Below are positions 7,565 through 16,724 of a DNA stretch of 64,000 nt, one piece after another. The notes below the pieces were generated by a model, which had not been told where the DNA came from, made no database searches, and saw nothing but the letters and a program-made list of their open reading frames with translations. Location: positions 62,001 to 126,000 of the forward strand of contig CAMKTS010000001.1 of NCBI GenBank assembly GCA_946415755.1, in the 5' to 3' direction. The position numbers were made by a program, and so were the translations under genes. Each line of letters opens with the position of its first letter. The first letter of the stretch is position 1. Origin of the DNA: an uncultured Prevotella sp. GTDB taxonomy: Bacteria; Bacteroidota; Bacteroidia; Bacteroidales; Bacteroidaceae.

Positions 7565-9934
7565 TTAGAAGTCTAACTTGTCGAGTTCGTCGGAGAAGTC
7601 CTTAGGCTCGTTGGCGGGCTCATGGTACTCCTCGTTACGCTCCGGACGGGGGCGACGCTCGCCACGATCGCGACGCTCACCACGGTCGTTGCGCTCAGGA
7701 CGGTTGCGACGATCACCACGGTCACCGCGATCGCCACGCTCACGGCGGGCAGGACGCTCACGCTCCTGATAGCCCTCGGGCTTCTCAATCAGCACGCGGT
7801 GTGACAGCTTGAACTTACCCGTCTTCGGGTCAATCTCCAGCAACTTGACGGTAATCTTGTCACCCTCCTTGATGCCAGCCTCCTCGACGGTCTCGAGGCG
7901 CTTCCAGTCAATCTCGCTGATGTGCAGCAGACCATCCTTGCCAGGCATGAACTCTACGAAGCAGCCGTAAGGCATGATGCTGCGGACAGTACCCTCGTAA
8001 ACCTCACCCACCTCGGGGATGGCAACGATAGCACGGATCTTGGCAATGGCAGCGCCAATCGACTCCTTGTTAGGACCGCTGACCTGAATCTTGCCAACAC
8101 CGTCTTCCTCGTCGATAGTGATGGTAGCACCGGTGTCCTCCTGCATCTGTTGGATAATCTTTCCGCCCGGGCCAATGACAGCACCGATGAACTCCTTCGG
8201 AATCTCGAAGGCTTCGATACGGGGAACATGGGGCTTGAGCTCAGGACGTGGCTCGGCGATGGTGTCGGTGATGCAGTTCAGGATGTGCTCACGACCGGCC
8301 TTGGCCTGCATCAGAGCCTTCTCCAGAATGTCGAACGACAGACCGTCGCACTTGATATCCATCTGGGTGGCGGTCAGACCATCGCGTGTACCGGTGGTCT
8401 TGAAGTCCATATCGCCCAGGTGGTCCTCGTCGCCGAGGATATCGCTCAATACGGCGTACTTATCTTCTCCGGGGTTCTTGATGAGACCCATGGCAATACC
8501 CGAAACGGGCTTCTTCATGGGAACACCAGCGTCCATCAGGGCCAGCGTGCCGGCACAGACGGTAGCCATACTGGAAGAACCGTTCGACTCCATAATCTGA
8601 GACACTACACGGACGGTGTAGGGGAAGTCGGCAGGAATCATATCCTTCAGACCGCGCCATGCCAGATGGCCGTGACCAATCTCGCGACGGCCTACGCCGC
8701 GCTGAGCCTTGGCCTCACCGGTACAGAACGGGGGGAAGTTATAGTGCAGCAGGAAGCGCATGTAGCTCTTGTCGAGCACGTCGTCGACCAGCTTCTCGTC
8801 AAGTTTGGTGCCCAGGGTCACGGTGGTCAGCGACTGGGTCTCACCACGGGTGAAGATAGAGCTTCCGTGAGGCATGGGCAGCGGAGAAACCTCGCACCAG
8901 ATGGGACGGATCTCGTCGGTCTTACGGCCGTCGAGGCGGATACCCTCGTCTAGGATGCAACGGCGCATGGCATCGCGCTCCACGTCGTGGTAGTAGCGGT
9001 CCATCATAGCCTCGTAGTCATCGTCGGAGATCTCGACGGTTTCCTCAGCGGGTAAACCGTTGAGAGCGAGCTTGCGCTCTGCGAAGAACTTCTCCTTGAA
9101 GTCGGCGAGGATTTTCTCGAAGGCCTCAGCACGGGCGTGCTTCTCGAGAGCTTGCTTCGTGATATCGTAGGCGGGCTGGTACAGCTCCTTGTTCATGCGC
9201 TCGCGAAGAGCCTCGTCATTGATCTCGTGGTCATACTCGCGCTTCACATCCTTACCGAGTTCCTTGCTCAACTCAACCTGCAGTTCGCACATGGGCTTGA
9301 TAGCGTCCATGGCAGCCTTCAGGGCACCGAGCAGATCCTGCTCTGACACTTCCTTCATCTCGCCTTCCACCATCATGATGTTCTCGGCAGAGGCACCGAC
9401 CATGATGTCCATGTCGGCCTGCTTCATCTGCTCGAAGGTGGGGTCGATGACGTACTCGCCATTGACACGGGCCACGCGCACCTCAGAGATAGGGCACTCG
9501 AAGGGGATATCTGAACATGCCAGCGCAGCCGATGCAGCAAAACCTGCCAAGGCATCGGGCTGATCAACACCGTCGGCGCTGAACAGCATCACGTTGACAA
9601 AAACTTCTGCATGATAATTCGAGGGGAACAGCGGACGGAGCACACGGTCAACCAGACGGCTCGTCAGAATCTCATTGTCAGAGGCCTTACCCTCGCGCTT
9701 GGTGAAACCGCCGGGGAAACGACCTGCGGCGGCGTACTGCTCTCTGTAGTCTACCTGCAGAGGCATGAAATCGGTTCCGGGAACTGCATCTTTTGCGGCA
9801 CAAACAGTAGCCAGCAGCACAGTGTTGTTCATGCGGAGCATCACACTGCCATCGGCCTGCTTTGCCACTTTCCCGGTCTCAATTGTGATGGTTCTTCCAT
9901 CAGGCAATTGAATACTTTTCGTAATTACGTTCAT
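7565..9934 (-). CDS. pnp: Polyribonucleotide nucleotidyltransferase (PNPase)
   Basis: A 3'-to-5' phosphorolytic exoribonuclease of RNA turnover. The 789-residue protein has two RNase PH-like halves (first near residues 10-145; second, with [16 protein letters not shown], near 345-540), then a KH domain with [11 protein letters not shown] (near 585) and an S1 domain (near 640-710, [16 protein letters not shown]). It is longer than the roughly 710 residues of E. coli because of a tail (about 715-775) dense in Arg, Gly, Asp and Glu, with RGDRGD-type repeats. Such tails may bind RNA or partner proteins. It is monocistronic, with its own promoter (-7 at 9993-10000). Confidence 0.97.
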   Translation of the reverse strand: MNVITKSIQLPDGRTITIETGKVAKQADGSVMLRMNNTVLLATVCAAKDAVPGTDFMPLQVDYREQYAAAGRFPGGFTKREGKASDNEILTSRLVDRVLRPLFPSNYHAEVFVNVMLFSADGVDQPDALAGFAASAALACSDIPFECPISEVRVARVNGEYVIDPTFEQMKQADMDIMVGASAENIMMVEGEMKEVSEQDLLGALKAAMDAIKPMCELQVELSKELGKDVKREYDHEINDEALRERMNKELYQPAYDITKQALEKHARAEAFEKILADFKEKFFAERKLALNGLPAEETVEISDDDYEAMMDRYYHDVERDAMRRCILDEGIRLDGRKTDEIRPIWCEVSPLPMPHGSSIFTRGETQSLTTVTLGTKLDEKLVDDVLDKSYMRFLLHYNFPPFCTGEAKAQRGVGRREIGHGHLAWRGLKDMIPADFPYTVRVVSQIMESNGSSSMATVCAGTLALMDAGVPMKKPVSGIAMGLIKNPGEDKYAVLSDILGDEDHLGDMDFKTTGTRDGLTATQMDIKCDGLSFDILEKALMQAKAGREHILNCITDTIAEPRPELKPHVPRIEAFEIPKEFIGAVIGPGGKIIQQMQEDTGATITIDEEDGVGKIQVSGPNKESIGAAIAKIRAIVAIPEVGEVYEGTVRSIMPYGCFVEFMPGKDGLLHISEIDWKRLETVEEAGIKEGDKITVKLLEIDPKTGKFKLSHRVLIEKPEGYQERERPARRERGDRGDRGDRRNRPERNDRGERRDRGERRPRPERNEEYHEPANEPKDFSDELDKLDF

Positions 9935-9992
9935 CTTGTTTTATAAAACATCTAAAAATAATAAAAAACGCGCCTTTGCGCAAAATCGGCTG

Positions 9993-10000
9993 CAAAGGTA
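9993..10000 (-). promoter_or_regulatory. pnp promoter -7 box
   Basis: TACCTTTG on the minus strand, 58 bases before the pnp ATG. A weak -33 (TTCG instead of TTTG) lies 20 bases upstream. Confidence 0.6.
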
Positions 10001-10048
10001 CACATTATTATAATAAGAAACGAATTATTGTGTGTATTTTTTCATTTT

Positions 10049-10774
10049 TTAAATTTTCATCCTCCTCCAAAGCCATCTTGGAATGCGCCGCCATAGCATG
10101 GTGAGAAGATGCCAGCGCCAGTCAATGACGACGATGTGCCGCTGTTGGCAGATGGCTTTCACAATAGCCTTTGCCACCTGTTCGGGATGGAGCATCATGG
10201 GGTAGTGGTGGGTGCCACTAAGCAGTTCGGTGTCGACAAAACCGGGACGGATATCGGTGAAGCGAATGTGGAGCTGGCGTTTGTTGCTCAGTTGCTCAAG
10301 GGCTTGAAGATAGGTGTTTTGTAATGCCTTGGTAGCAGAGTAGGCGGGAGCCTGTCCCAAACCTTTCGTGCCGGCCACGGAGGTGATGGCGGCAATGTGG
10401 CCATGACCTTGTTGCGCAAAATAGCGGAAGGCGGCTCCTACCATGCGGGTGAAGCCCGTGGCATTGGTATGCATGGTGCTGACCTCCACCTCTGGGGTAA
10501 GTTCGGGATTTTGCTTGCCGATACCTGAGGCGTGGAAGTAGAGATTCATACCCCCCAGACGTGCGATCAGCATGTGCAGCCCCTCGACAGCCTCTTCAGT
10601 GGTTACATCGATCTGTGCTACTTCCACCTGTTCGCCCCATTCACGTTTGATTTGCATCAGCCGTTCCTCACGGCGGGCACCGATGCCCACCCGCCAGCCG
10701 TCTTTCAGCAACAATAGCGTCACCTCACGGCCTAAGCCTGATGAGGCTCCTATGACAACAGCTCTTTTTTCCAT
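10049..10774 (-). CDS. SDR-family oxidoreductase
   Basis: A 241-residue short-chain dehydrogenase starting at the ATG 10772-10774. It has GASSGLG (residues 8-14), the ASGIG segment, the catalytic serine in TSVAG and YSATK. The C-terminal end is basic and tryptophan-rich (WRWHLLTMLWRRIPRWLWRRMK) and could lie on the membrane, as in the DltE-like SDR group. The open frame extends far upstream, but that extension crosses the divergent promoters at 10823-10854, so the short start is preferred. Its substrate is unknown. Confidence 0.8.
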   Translation of the reverse strand: MEKRAVVIGASSGLGREVTLLLLKDGWRVGIGARREERLMQIKREWGEQVEVAQIDVTTEEAVEGLHMLIARLGGMNLYFHASGIGKQNPELTPEVEVSTMHTNATGFTRMVGAAFRYFAQQGHGHIAAITSVAGTKGLGQAPAYSATKALQNTYLQALEQLSNKRQLHIRFTDIRPGFVDTELLSGTHHYPMMLHPEQVAKAIVKAICQQRHIVVIDWRWHLLTMLWRRIPRWLWRRMKI

Positions 10775-10822
10775 CGTTTTTGTCAGGTTTAGCGACCTTA
10801 GGTCACATATTTCATTCAATTT

Positions 10823-10862
10823 TTTGCAAAGGTAGAAAAAAAATATTAACTTTGCAGCCAAA
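10823..10862. promoter_or_regulatory. Overlapping divergent promoters
   Basis: Plus strand: TTTG (10823-10826), 20 bases, TAACTTTG (10847-10854), serving the lipoprotein at 10883. Minus strand: TACCTTTG (10827-10834) for the SDR gene, with a TTTG at 10859-10862 at a long 24-base spacing. The two overlap, so their use may be mutually exclusive. Confidence 0.65.
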
Positions 10863-10882
10863 ACCTTAAAATAAAGTAGAAG

Positions 10883-12025
10883 ATGAAGAAATTTTTGTCG
10901 GCAGCGGCTATGGTACTCGCCCTGATTTCTTGTGGTGAAAAGCAGTTTCATGTAGCGGGTAACATTACGAATGCCAAAGACTCTGTGTTGTATTTTGAGA
11001 ATGTCAGTCTGGAAGGTCCGGAAGTGCTTGACTCGGTGAAGCTGGATGAGCAAGGAAGCTTCGATTTCTCTGGAGGCCGTCAGGAGGCTCCTGAATTCTA
11101 TCGTCTGCGAATCAGCGACCAGATCATCAACGTGGCCATCGACTCTACGGAGACGGTGACGGTGAAGGCTGCCTTTCCGACAATGGCTACGCAGTATGAA
11201 GTGACGGGGTCGGACAACTGTCTGAAAATCAAGGAACTGGCGTTGAAGCAGATTGGCTTGCAGCAACGCGCGATGGCAGTAAGCCAGGACAGCACCCTCA
11301 CGATAGATGAATCGAACGATAGCATCCTCTCGATGATTGCCCGCTATAAGAATGAGGTGAAGAAACAATATATCTTCGCAGCTCCTGACAGGTCATACGC
11401 CTACTTTGCCCTGTTCCAGACTTTGGGCAATATGCTGCTCTTCAATCCCCGCGCCAACAAGGATGATATCAGGGCTTTTGCTGCTGTAGCCACCAGCTGG
11501 GATACTTACTATCCTCATGCGGAACGCGGTGCCAACCTGCACAATATCGCCATTGAAGGTATGAAGAACATGCGCTACCAGGATGCATCGAATGCCAAGA
11601 GCATTGATGTAGACAAGATACGTGCAGCGGGACTGATTGACATTGAACTGACGGACAACCACGGACAATTGCGACGACTGACAGACCTGAAGGGTAAGGT
11701 GGTGCTGCTTGACTTCCACATGTTTGCCCTCAAAGACTCACCTGCTCGTATCCTCCTGTTGCGGGAGCTGTATAACAAATATCATGCACAGGGGCTGGAA
11801 ATCTATCAGGTGAGCCTTGACCCCGACGAGCATTTCTGGAAGCAGCAGACGGCAGCACTGCCGTGGGTCAGCGTCCGTGACCCCAGAGGAACGGGGGCAC
11901 CGTCGCTCACCCTCTATAATGTGCAGGGAGTGCCGGAGTTCTTCCTGATAGATCGTGACAACAATATCACAGGGCGCTCGCAGACGACAGACGATTTGGA
12001 GCAGGCCATCAAAAAGCTGCTCTGA
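10883..12025 (+). CDS. DUF4369/thioredoxin-like lipoprotein without CxxC
   Basis: A 380-residue lipoprotein: signal peptide with lipobox LISC (Cys near residue 18), an N-terminal DUF4369-type beta domain (about 20-120), a helical middle, and a C-terminal thioredoxin-like/AhpC-TSA domain (about 245-380: GKVVLLDF, GLEIYQVSLD, VQGVPEFFLIDRDN). In TlpA/ResA-type relatives a WCxPC motif follows LLDFWA. Here that place reads FHMFALKDSPAR, with no cysteine, so the redox pair is missing. The cis-proline region (GVPEFF) remains. It is probably a periplasm- or surface-facing protein with a binding rather than thiol-exchange role; that is inference. Confidence 0.82.
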   Translation: MKKFLSAAAMVLALISCGEKQFHVAGNITNAKDSVLYFENVSLEGPEVLDSVKLDEQGSFDFSGGRQEAPEFYRLRISDQIINVAIDSTETVTVKAAFPTMATQYEVTGSDNCLKIKELALKQIGLQQRAMAVSQDSTLTIDESNDSILSMIARYKNEVKKQYIFAAPDRSYAYFALFQTLGNMLLFNPRANKDDIRAFAAVATSWDTYYPHAERGANLHNIAIEGMKNMRYQDASNAKSIDVDKIRAAGLIDIELTDNHGQLRRLTDLKGKVVLLDFHMFALKDSPARILLLRELYNKYHAQGLEIYQVSLDPDEHFWKQQTAALPWVSVRDPRGTGAPSLTLYNVQGVPEFFLIDRDNNITGRSQTTDDLEQAIKKLL

Positions 12026-12046
12026 TTTTATCCGCACCTTTGCAAT

Positions 12047-12826
12047 ATGACAGAGAGCGTAACATTACAGAACCTCAGCATCGGGTATGTCATGAAAGGA
12101 CATCAAAGGGTGGTGGCCAACGGACTGAACGGCACCATCAGTACCGGTGAACTGACATGCCTGTTGGGACAGAACGGTATCGGAAAGAGCACGCTATTGC
12201 GTACGCTGGCCGCTTTCCAACCGATACTGGGGGGAACGGTGATGGTATGTGGCAGGTCTTTGACAGACTATACCGACAAGGAACTAAGCCGTGTCATTGG
12301 CATCGTGCTGACGGAAAAGCCTGATGTGCGCAATATGACTATAGAAGAGCTGGTGGGGATGGGGCGCTCGCCCTATACGGGCTTCTGGGGTACACTGAAG
12401 GAAGACGACCGACAGGTGGTTGACGAGGCCATCAGCAGCGTGGGGATTGATGGCCTTCGCGGACGACTGGTGCATACGCTCAGTGACGGTGAGCGTCAGA
12501 AGGTGATGATTGCCAAGGCCTTGGCCCAGCAGACACCCGTCATCTATCTTGACGAGCCGACGGCTTTCCTTGACTTTCCCAGCAAGGTGGAGGTGATGCA
12601 GCTGCTTCGACGACTGGCCGTCACAGAGCAAAAGACCATCCTGCTTTCAACCCATGACGTGGAGCTGTCGCTACAACTGGCCGACAGCATCTGGCTAATG
12701 GAACCCCAACGCCTCAGTACGGGAACCCCCCGTCAGTTGGCTGCAGATGGTACACTGAGACGTTTCATAGAGCGTCCGGGCATTACTTTCGACCCAGAAT
12801 TATTAACGATACATATTACAAGATGA
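12047..12826 (+). CDS. FecCD-type ABC transporter ATP-binding protein (iron/cobalamin class)
   Basis: A 259-residue ABC ATPase with Walker A (GQNGIGKST, near 40), signature LSDGERQKV, Walker B (VIYLDEPTAFLD) and the H-loop STHDVE. It is closest in style to FecE/BtuD-type ATPases that drive uptake of siderophores, haem or vitamin B12. No permease or binding protein is adjacent, so it must pair with subunits elsewhere. Its stop overlaps the start of the CobD-like gene, which hints at cobalamin or a cobinamide precursor as cargo. This is inference from context. Confidence 0.85.
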   Translation: MTESVTLQNLSIGYVMKGHQRVVANGLNGTISTGELTCLLGQNGIGKSTLLRTLAAFQPILGGTVMVCGRSLTDYTDKELSRVIGIVLTEKPDVRNMTIEELVGMGRSPYTGFWGTLKEDDRQVVDEAISSVGIDGLRGRLVHTLSDGERQKVMIAKALAQQTPVIYLDEPTAFLDFPSKVEVMQLLRRLAVTEQKTILLSTHDVELSLQLADSIWLMEPQRLSTGTPRQLAADGTLRRFIERPGITFDPELLTIHITR

Positions 12827-13851
12827 TAGACGGGCATGGAGATGACATCTACCGCTACGAGGACATGGTGAAGCTGAATTTCAGCTCTAATGTCTACCAG
12901 TATGCAGACCATTCGGCATTGAAAGAATACCTGATGGAGCATTTTGATGTCATCAACAACTATCCGGAACCACAACCGCGCCGTCTGGAGAAACTCATTG
13001 CTCTGCATCATGGGATATCGTCCGAGGGAGTGATGGTGACTAATGGCGTTACGGAAGCCATATATCTGATAGCGCGACTATTCCATAACAGTGCCTCCAT
13101 CATCCCGCAGCCGACCTTCAATGAATATGCCGATGCGTGTCGCAGCTGCCATCATCTCATCTCTTATGAGAATTCCGATGATCTTACAGAGTTGCCAAAG
13201 GACCGTGTCTATTGGATCTGCAATCCCAACAATCCGTCGGGAAATGTGCTGATGAAAGGCTTTGTTGACTATGTCGTCCGTCGTTCCCCGCGATATACCT
13301 TCGTCGTAGACCAGTCATACGAAGCCTATACCAAGGAGAAGCTGCTCGAACCTCGTGAGATGCAGGAACTTCCCAACTTGTTCGTGCTTCACTCGTTCAG
13401 TAAAACCTACGCTATTCCTGGTTTACGGTTAGGCTACATCACTGCACATCCCAACACCATCCGGTTGCTGCGCGGACTGTATCATCCGTGGGCTGTCAAT
13501 GCAATGGCTATCGAAGCTGGCATCTTCCTGCTGCAGCACGGACGGCCTGCCATTCCCGACCTTGAGGCCTATCTGGATGAGACGGAGCGTCTGCGCAAGA
13601 TGCTACGACAGATAGAAGGTATTCGCGTATTTGAAACGAAGACGAACTATATGCTCTGCGAGATAGACAAATCTACGGCCGCTGAACTGAAGGCATACCT
13701 CATACATCAACATGGCATCTTGATTCGTGACTGTAGTAATTTCTACGGACTCTCCAACCATTTCTTCCGTGTCACCACCCAGTTCCCCGATGGTAATGAC
13801 AAGTTGGTTGAGGCCATCAAGATGTATCAAGAGAATAAAGGAGGGGTATAA
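12823..13851 (+). CDS. cobD: CobD-like threonine-phosphate decarboxylase (PLP aminotransferase fold)
   Basis: A 342-residue fold-type I PLP enzyme. It begins with MIDGHGDDIYRY, like the HG-x-N/D opening of CobD proteins. It also has NPNNPSG (near 137-143), the Asp/Tyr segment VVDQSYE and the PLP lysine in HSFSKTYAIPGLRLGY (lysine near 194), followed by the arginine-binding loop. CobD makes (R)-1-amino-2-propanol phosphate for the lower loop of cobalamin. The close relative HisC is an alternative, but the N-terminus and the ABC partner favour CobD. No other cobalamin gene is in the window. It is coupled to the preceding gene by an ATGA overlap. Confidence 0.75.
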   Translation: MIDGHGDDIYRYEDMVKLNFSSNVYQYADHSALKEYLMEHFDVINNYPEPQPRRLEKLIALHHGISSEGVMVTNGVTEAIYLIARLFHNSASIIPQPTFNEYADACRSCHHLISYENSDDLTELPKDRVYWICNPNNPSGNVLMKGFVDYVVRRSPRYTFVVDQSYEAYTKEKLLEPREMQELPNLFVLHSFSKTYAIPGLRLGYITAHPNTIRLLRGLYHPWAVNAMAIEAGIFLLQHGRPAIPDLEAYLDETERLRKMLRQIEGIRVFETKTNYMLCEIDKSTAAELKAYLIHQHGILIRDCSNFYGLSNHFFRVTTQFPDGNDKLVEAIKMYQENKGGV

Positions 13852-13862
13852 TATTTGCTGTC

Positions 13863-15179
13863 ATGGAACAATTGCTGCATTACTGCTGGAAACACCGTAT
13901 ATGGCCTGTAACAGGACTTACCACCACCGATGGACGAACGGTGGAGGTGACCGACCCCGGACTGCACAATCGTAACAGCGGCCCTGACTTCTTTAATGCC
14001 AAAGTGAAGATAGACGGTACGTTGTGGGTGGGCAATGTGGAGATTCACGACAAGAGCTCGCACTGGTACCTGCATGGTCACGACCGTGATGAGCATTATA
14101 ATAATGTGGTGCTCCATGTGGTGGGGGAGGCCGACCGTGACGTGAAGACCCAGGAGGGACACTTCATACCGCAACTATGTCTGACGGTTCCCCCGGCAGT
14201 ACAAGCCAATTATGAGGAACTGCTTCGGACAGATCAATATCCGCCATGCTACCGGATTATACCGGGCCTCTCCCGTCTTACCGTGCATTCCTGGATGGCA
14301 GCCTTGCAAACCGAACGGTTGGAGCGGAAGACTATTGCCATCCGACAGCGGGCAGAACAGGCTGGAGGCTCATGGGAAGATGCCCTTTTCCAGACACTGG
14401 CCCGTAACTGCGGATTCGGTATCAATGGCGATGCCTTCGAGGAGTGGGCAAGGCATATCCCGTTGTCTGCCGTCGGAAAACATCGTGACGACCTGTTTCA
14501 GATAGAGGCGGTCTTCATGGGGCAGGCGGGGCTGCTGGAACTCTCTACCGTACCTGAACGCTACCAACAGGATGCACTCAACGAGGGCTATTTCGCCAAG
14601 CTTCGCAAGGAGTACCAATATCTTGCCCATAAGTTTTCCCTGCAGCCGATGAACAGCCAACTGTGGAGATTCCTCAGGCTGCGTCCTCAGAATTTCCCGC
14701 ATATCCGTATCTCCCAACTGGCTAACCTCTACTATGGACGAAAGGCTGGTCTGTCGGCACTCATCGAGTGCAGGGACATGGCATCTCTGGCAGATATGAT
14801 GCGTACGCAGGTTACTCCTTACTGGGAGACACACTATACGTTCGGGTCTGAAAGTCTGCGCAATGCTAAACATTTGTCGCCCTTTAGCATTAACCTCCTT
14901 ATCATCAACACTTGCATACCGATGCTATTTGCCTATGGAAGGCATTCCTCCAGAGAGGAGCTTTGCGATCGCGCCTTTGATTTCTTAGAGCAGTTGAAGG
15001 CTGAAAATAACCACATTATCCGTATGTGGAAGGAGTGTGGACTGGAAGTCGAAACTGCCGGTGATTCACAGGCGCTCATCCAACTCAAGAAAGAATACTG
15101 CGACCGTCGCGACTGCCTCCGCTGTCGTATCGGTTATGAATATCTGAAAAAACCACATTCAACACCATCCATCCTATGA
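13863..15179 (+). CDS. DUF2851 family protein
   Basis: A 438-residue protein matching the Bacteroidota-typical DUF2851 family. Recognisable segments are PGLHNRNSGPDFFNAKVKIDG and WVGNVEIHDKSSHWYLHGH near the N-terminus. The C-terminus has a cysteine cluster (KKEYCDRRDCLRCRIGYEYL) that could hold a metal. The N-terminal E/D/H pattern has a nuclease-like look, but no function is established here. It is the third gene of a co-directional run (12047-17687), ending in a 4-base overlap with the thioesterase gene. Confidence 0.85.
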   Translation: MEQLLHYCWKHRIWPVTGLTTTDGRTVEVTDPGLHNRNSGPDFFNAKVKIDGTLWVGNVEIHDKSSHWYLHGHDRDEHYNNVVLHVVGEADRDVKTQEGHFIPQLCLTVPPAVQANYEELLRTDQYPPCYRIIPGLSRLTVHSWMAALQTERLERKTIAIRQRAEQAGGSWEDALFQTLARNCGFGINGDAFEEWARHIPLSAVGKHRDDLFQIEAVFMGQAGLLELSTVPERYQQDALNEGYFAKLRKEYQYLAHKFSLQPMNSQLWRFLRLRPQNFPHIRISQLANLYYGRKAGLSALIECRDMASLADMMRTQVTPYWETHYTFGSESLRNAKHLSPFSINLLIINTCIPMLFAYGRHSSREELCDRAFDFLEQLKAENNHIIRMWKECGLEVETAGDSQALIQLKKEYCDRRDCLRCRIGYEYLKKPHSTPSIL

Positions 15180-15589
15180 CTCCTATTCAATATGTTTTCG
15201 AAACCCGTATGGAGGTTCGTGACTACGAGTGCGACATCGAGGGTATTGTCAACAATGCCAACTACCTGCATTATACAGAGCATACGCGACATCTGTTTTT
15301 GAAACAGTGCGGACTGAGCTTTGCAGAGATGCACCAGAAGGGTGTCGATGCTGTCGTGGCGCGTATGAACCTACAGTTCAAGGCATCCTTGCGCTGTGAC
15401 GACGAACTGATTTCCCGTCTGTGGATAGAAAAGCACAATATCAAATATATCTTCCATCAAGACATTTATCGTGCCTCGGATGAAGAACTATGTTTCCGGG
15501 GAGACATCATACTGGTATGTCTCGTCAACGGCCGCCTGGCTGAAAGTGAGGAATATAACCGTGCCTTCGCCCCCTATCTGAAACAATAA
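15176..15589 (+). CDS. Acyl-CoA thioesterase (YbgC/4HBT hot-dog family)
   Basis: A 137-residue hot-dog-fold protein with the 4-hydroxybenzoyl-CoA thioesterase pattern RDYECDIEGIVNNANYLHYTEHTRH, in which D-x-x-G-I-V-N-N-A-x-Y replaces the usual D-x-x-G-H-V-x-x-x-x-Y. It hydrolyses acyl-CoA or acyl-ACP thioesters; the substrate is unknown. It overlaps the DUF2851 stop by 4 bases and is followed immediately by dprA. Confidence 0.88.
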   Translation: MTPIQYVFETRMEVRDYECDIEGIVNNANYLHYTEHTRHLFLKQCGLSFAEMHQKGVDAVVARMNLQFKASLRCDDELISRLWIEKHNIKYIFHQDIYRASDEELCFRGDIILVCLVNGRLAESEEYNRAFAPYLKQ

Positions 15590-15590
15590 G

Positions 15591-16706
15591 ATGATGAATA
15601 CGGAACTGTTCTATACAATGGCTTTGACCCGTATGACGGGTTTTAATTATGCTACGGCACTACAGCTATATCGTGAGTTGGGTGGTGGACAGGCCGTCTA
15701 TGAACACCGCCATGACATTGGTGATGTGCTCCCAGAGGCCACACCACGATTACGGGAGGCGATGCGCAATTGGGATGAAGCCATGAAGCGTGCGGAGAGT
15801 GAACTGGCTTTTACGGAAGCAAAAGGCATCCGTGCGCTAACGATGCAGGATGAAGATTATCCCCAACGGTTGCTCGAATGTCCTGACGCACCTCTCGTAC
15901 TGTATTATAAAGGTAATGCCGATCTTAACCAACTACGTGTCATTGCCATAGTAGGGACACGCCACTGCACTACGTATGGTCAGGACCTCATACACCATTT
16001 CATCAGCGACCTGAGACAGTGTTGCTCGCAGGTGCTGGTGGTTAGTGGGTTGGCATACGGCATAGATATCTGTGCCCATCGACAGGCTCTCGCCAGTGGG
16101 TATGAAACAGTAGGGGTGCTGGCTCATGGGCTGGATCAGATTTATCCCTACGCACATCGTGACACGGCAGTGGAAATGCTGCAGCAGGGAGGACTGCTGA
16201 CAGAGTTTATGTCCCAGACGAATGCCGACAAGCCTAATTTCGTAAGGCGCAACCGCATCGTGGCAGGTATGAGTGATGCTACGATTCTCGTAGAAAGTGC
16301 GGCAAAAGGTGGCGGTCTTATCACCTGCGACATTGCCCGTTCATACAATCGTGATGTGTTTGCTTTCCCTGGTGCTGTCAATATGAAAGCCAGTGAGGGC
16401 TGCAACAAGATTATTCGTGACAGTGTGGCGGCACTGATTACCTCTGCCGAGGACTTTGTACAGGCTATGCGGTGGCCTGTGGCTAATGAGATGCCGGCAG
16501 CCGTAGAACGTCAGTTGTTCCCGAATCTTACCGCAGAGGAGCAACGTGTCGTCACCCTGCTGCAGCAAGTCAACGACCTTCAATTGAATGTGATCAGTGT
16601 GAAGAGCAACATCCCCATTGGACAGTTGGCGGCGTTGCTTTTCCAACTGGAGATGAAAGGCATCGTAAAGCCGATGGCAGGAGGCGTGTACCATTTGTTA
16701 GGATAA
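15591..16706 (+). CDS. dprA: DNA-processing protein DprA
   Basis: A 371-residue member of the DprA/Smf family, which binds single-stranded DNA entering by transformation and loads RecA. The Rossmann-like core is clear: VIAIVGTRHCTTYG (near 118-131), VSGLAYGIDICAHRQAL, GLDQIYPYAHR, the PNFVRRNRIVAGMSDATILVESA motif, and a SYNRDVFAFPGA segment. An N-terminal helical region precedes it and a C-terminal winged-helix domain follows (about 310-371). It starts one base after the thioesterase stop, at the first of two consecutive ATG codons. Confidence 0.95.
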   Translation: MMNTELFYTMALTRMTGFNYATALQLYRELGGGQAVYEHRHDIGDVLPEATPRLREAMRNWDEAMKRAESELAFTEAKGIRALTMQDEDYPQRLLECPDAPLVLYYKGNADLNQLRVIAIVGTRHCTTYGQDLIHHFISDLRQCCSQVLVVSGLAYGIDICAHRQALASGYETVGVLAHGLDQIYPYAHRDTAVEMLQQGGLLTEFMSQTNADKPNFVRRNRIVAGMSDATILVESAAKGGGLITCDIARSYNRDVFAFPGAVNMKASEGCNKIIRDSVAALITSAEDFVQAMRWPVANEMPAAVERQLFPNLTAEEQRVVTLLQQVNDLQLNVISVKSNIPIGQLAALLFQLEMKGIVKPMAGGVYHLLG

Positions 16707-16724
16707 TTTTAACGACTACGAGCA

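Noticed and set aside
7922..8953. 343-residue plus-strand frame opposite pnp
   Set aside because: Shadow of a well-conserved gene, with no start signals.
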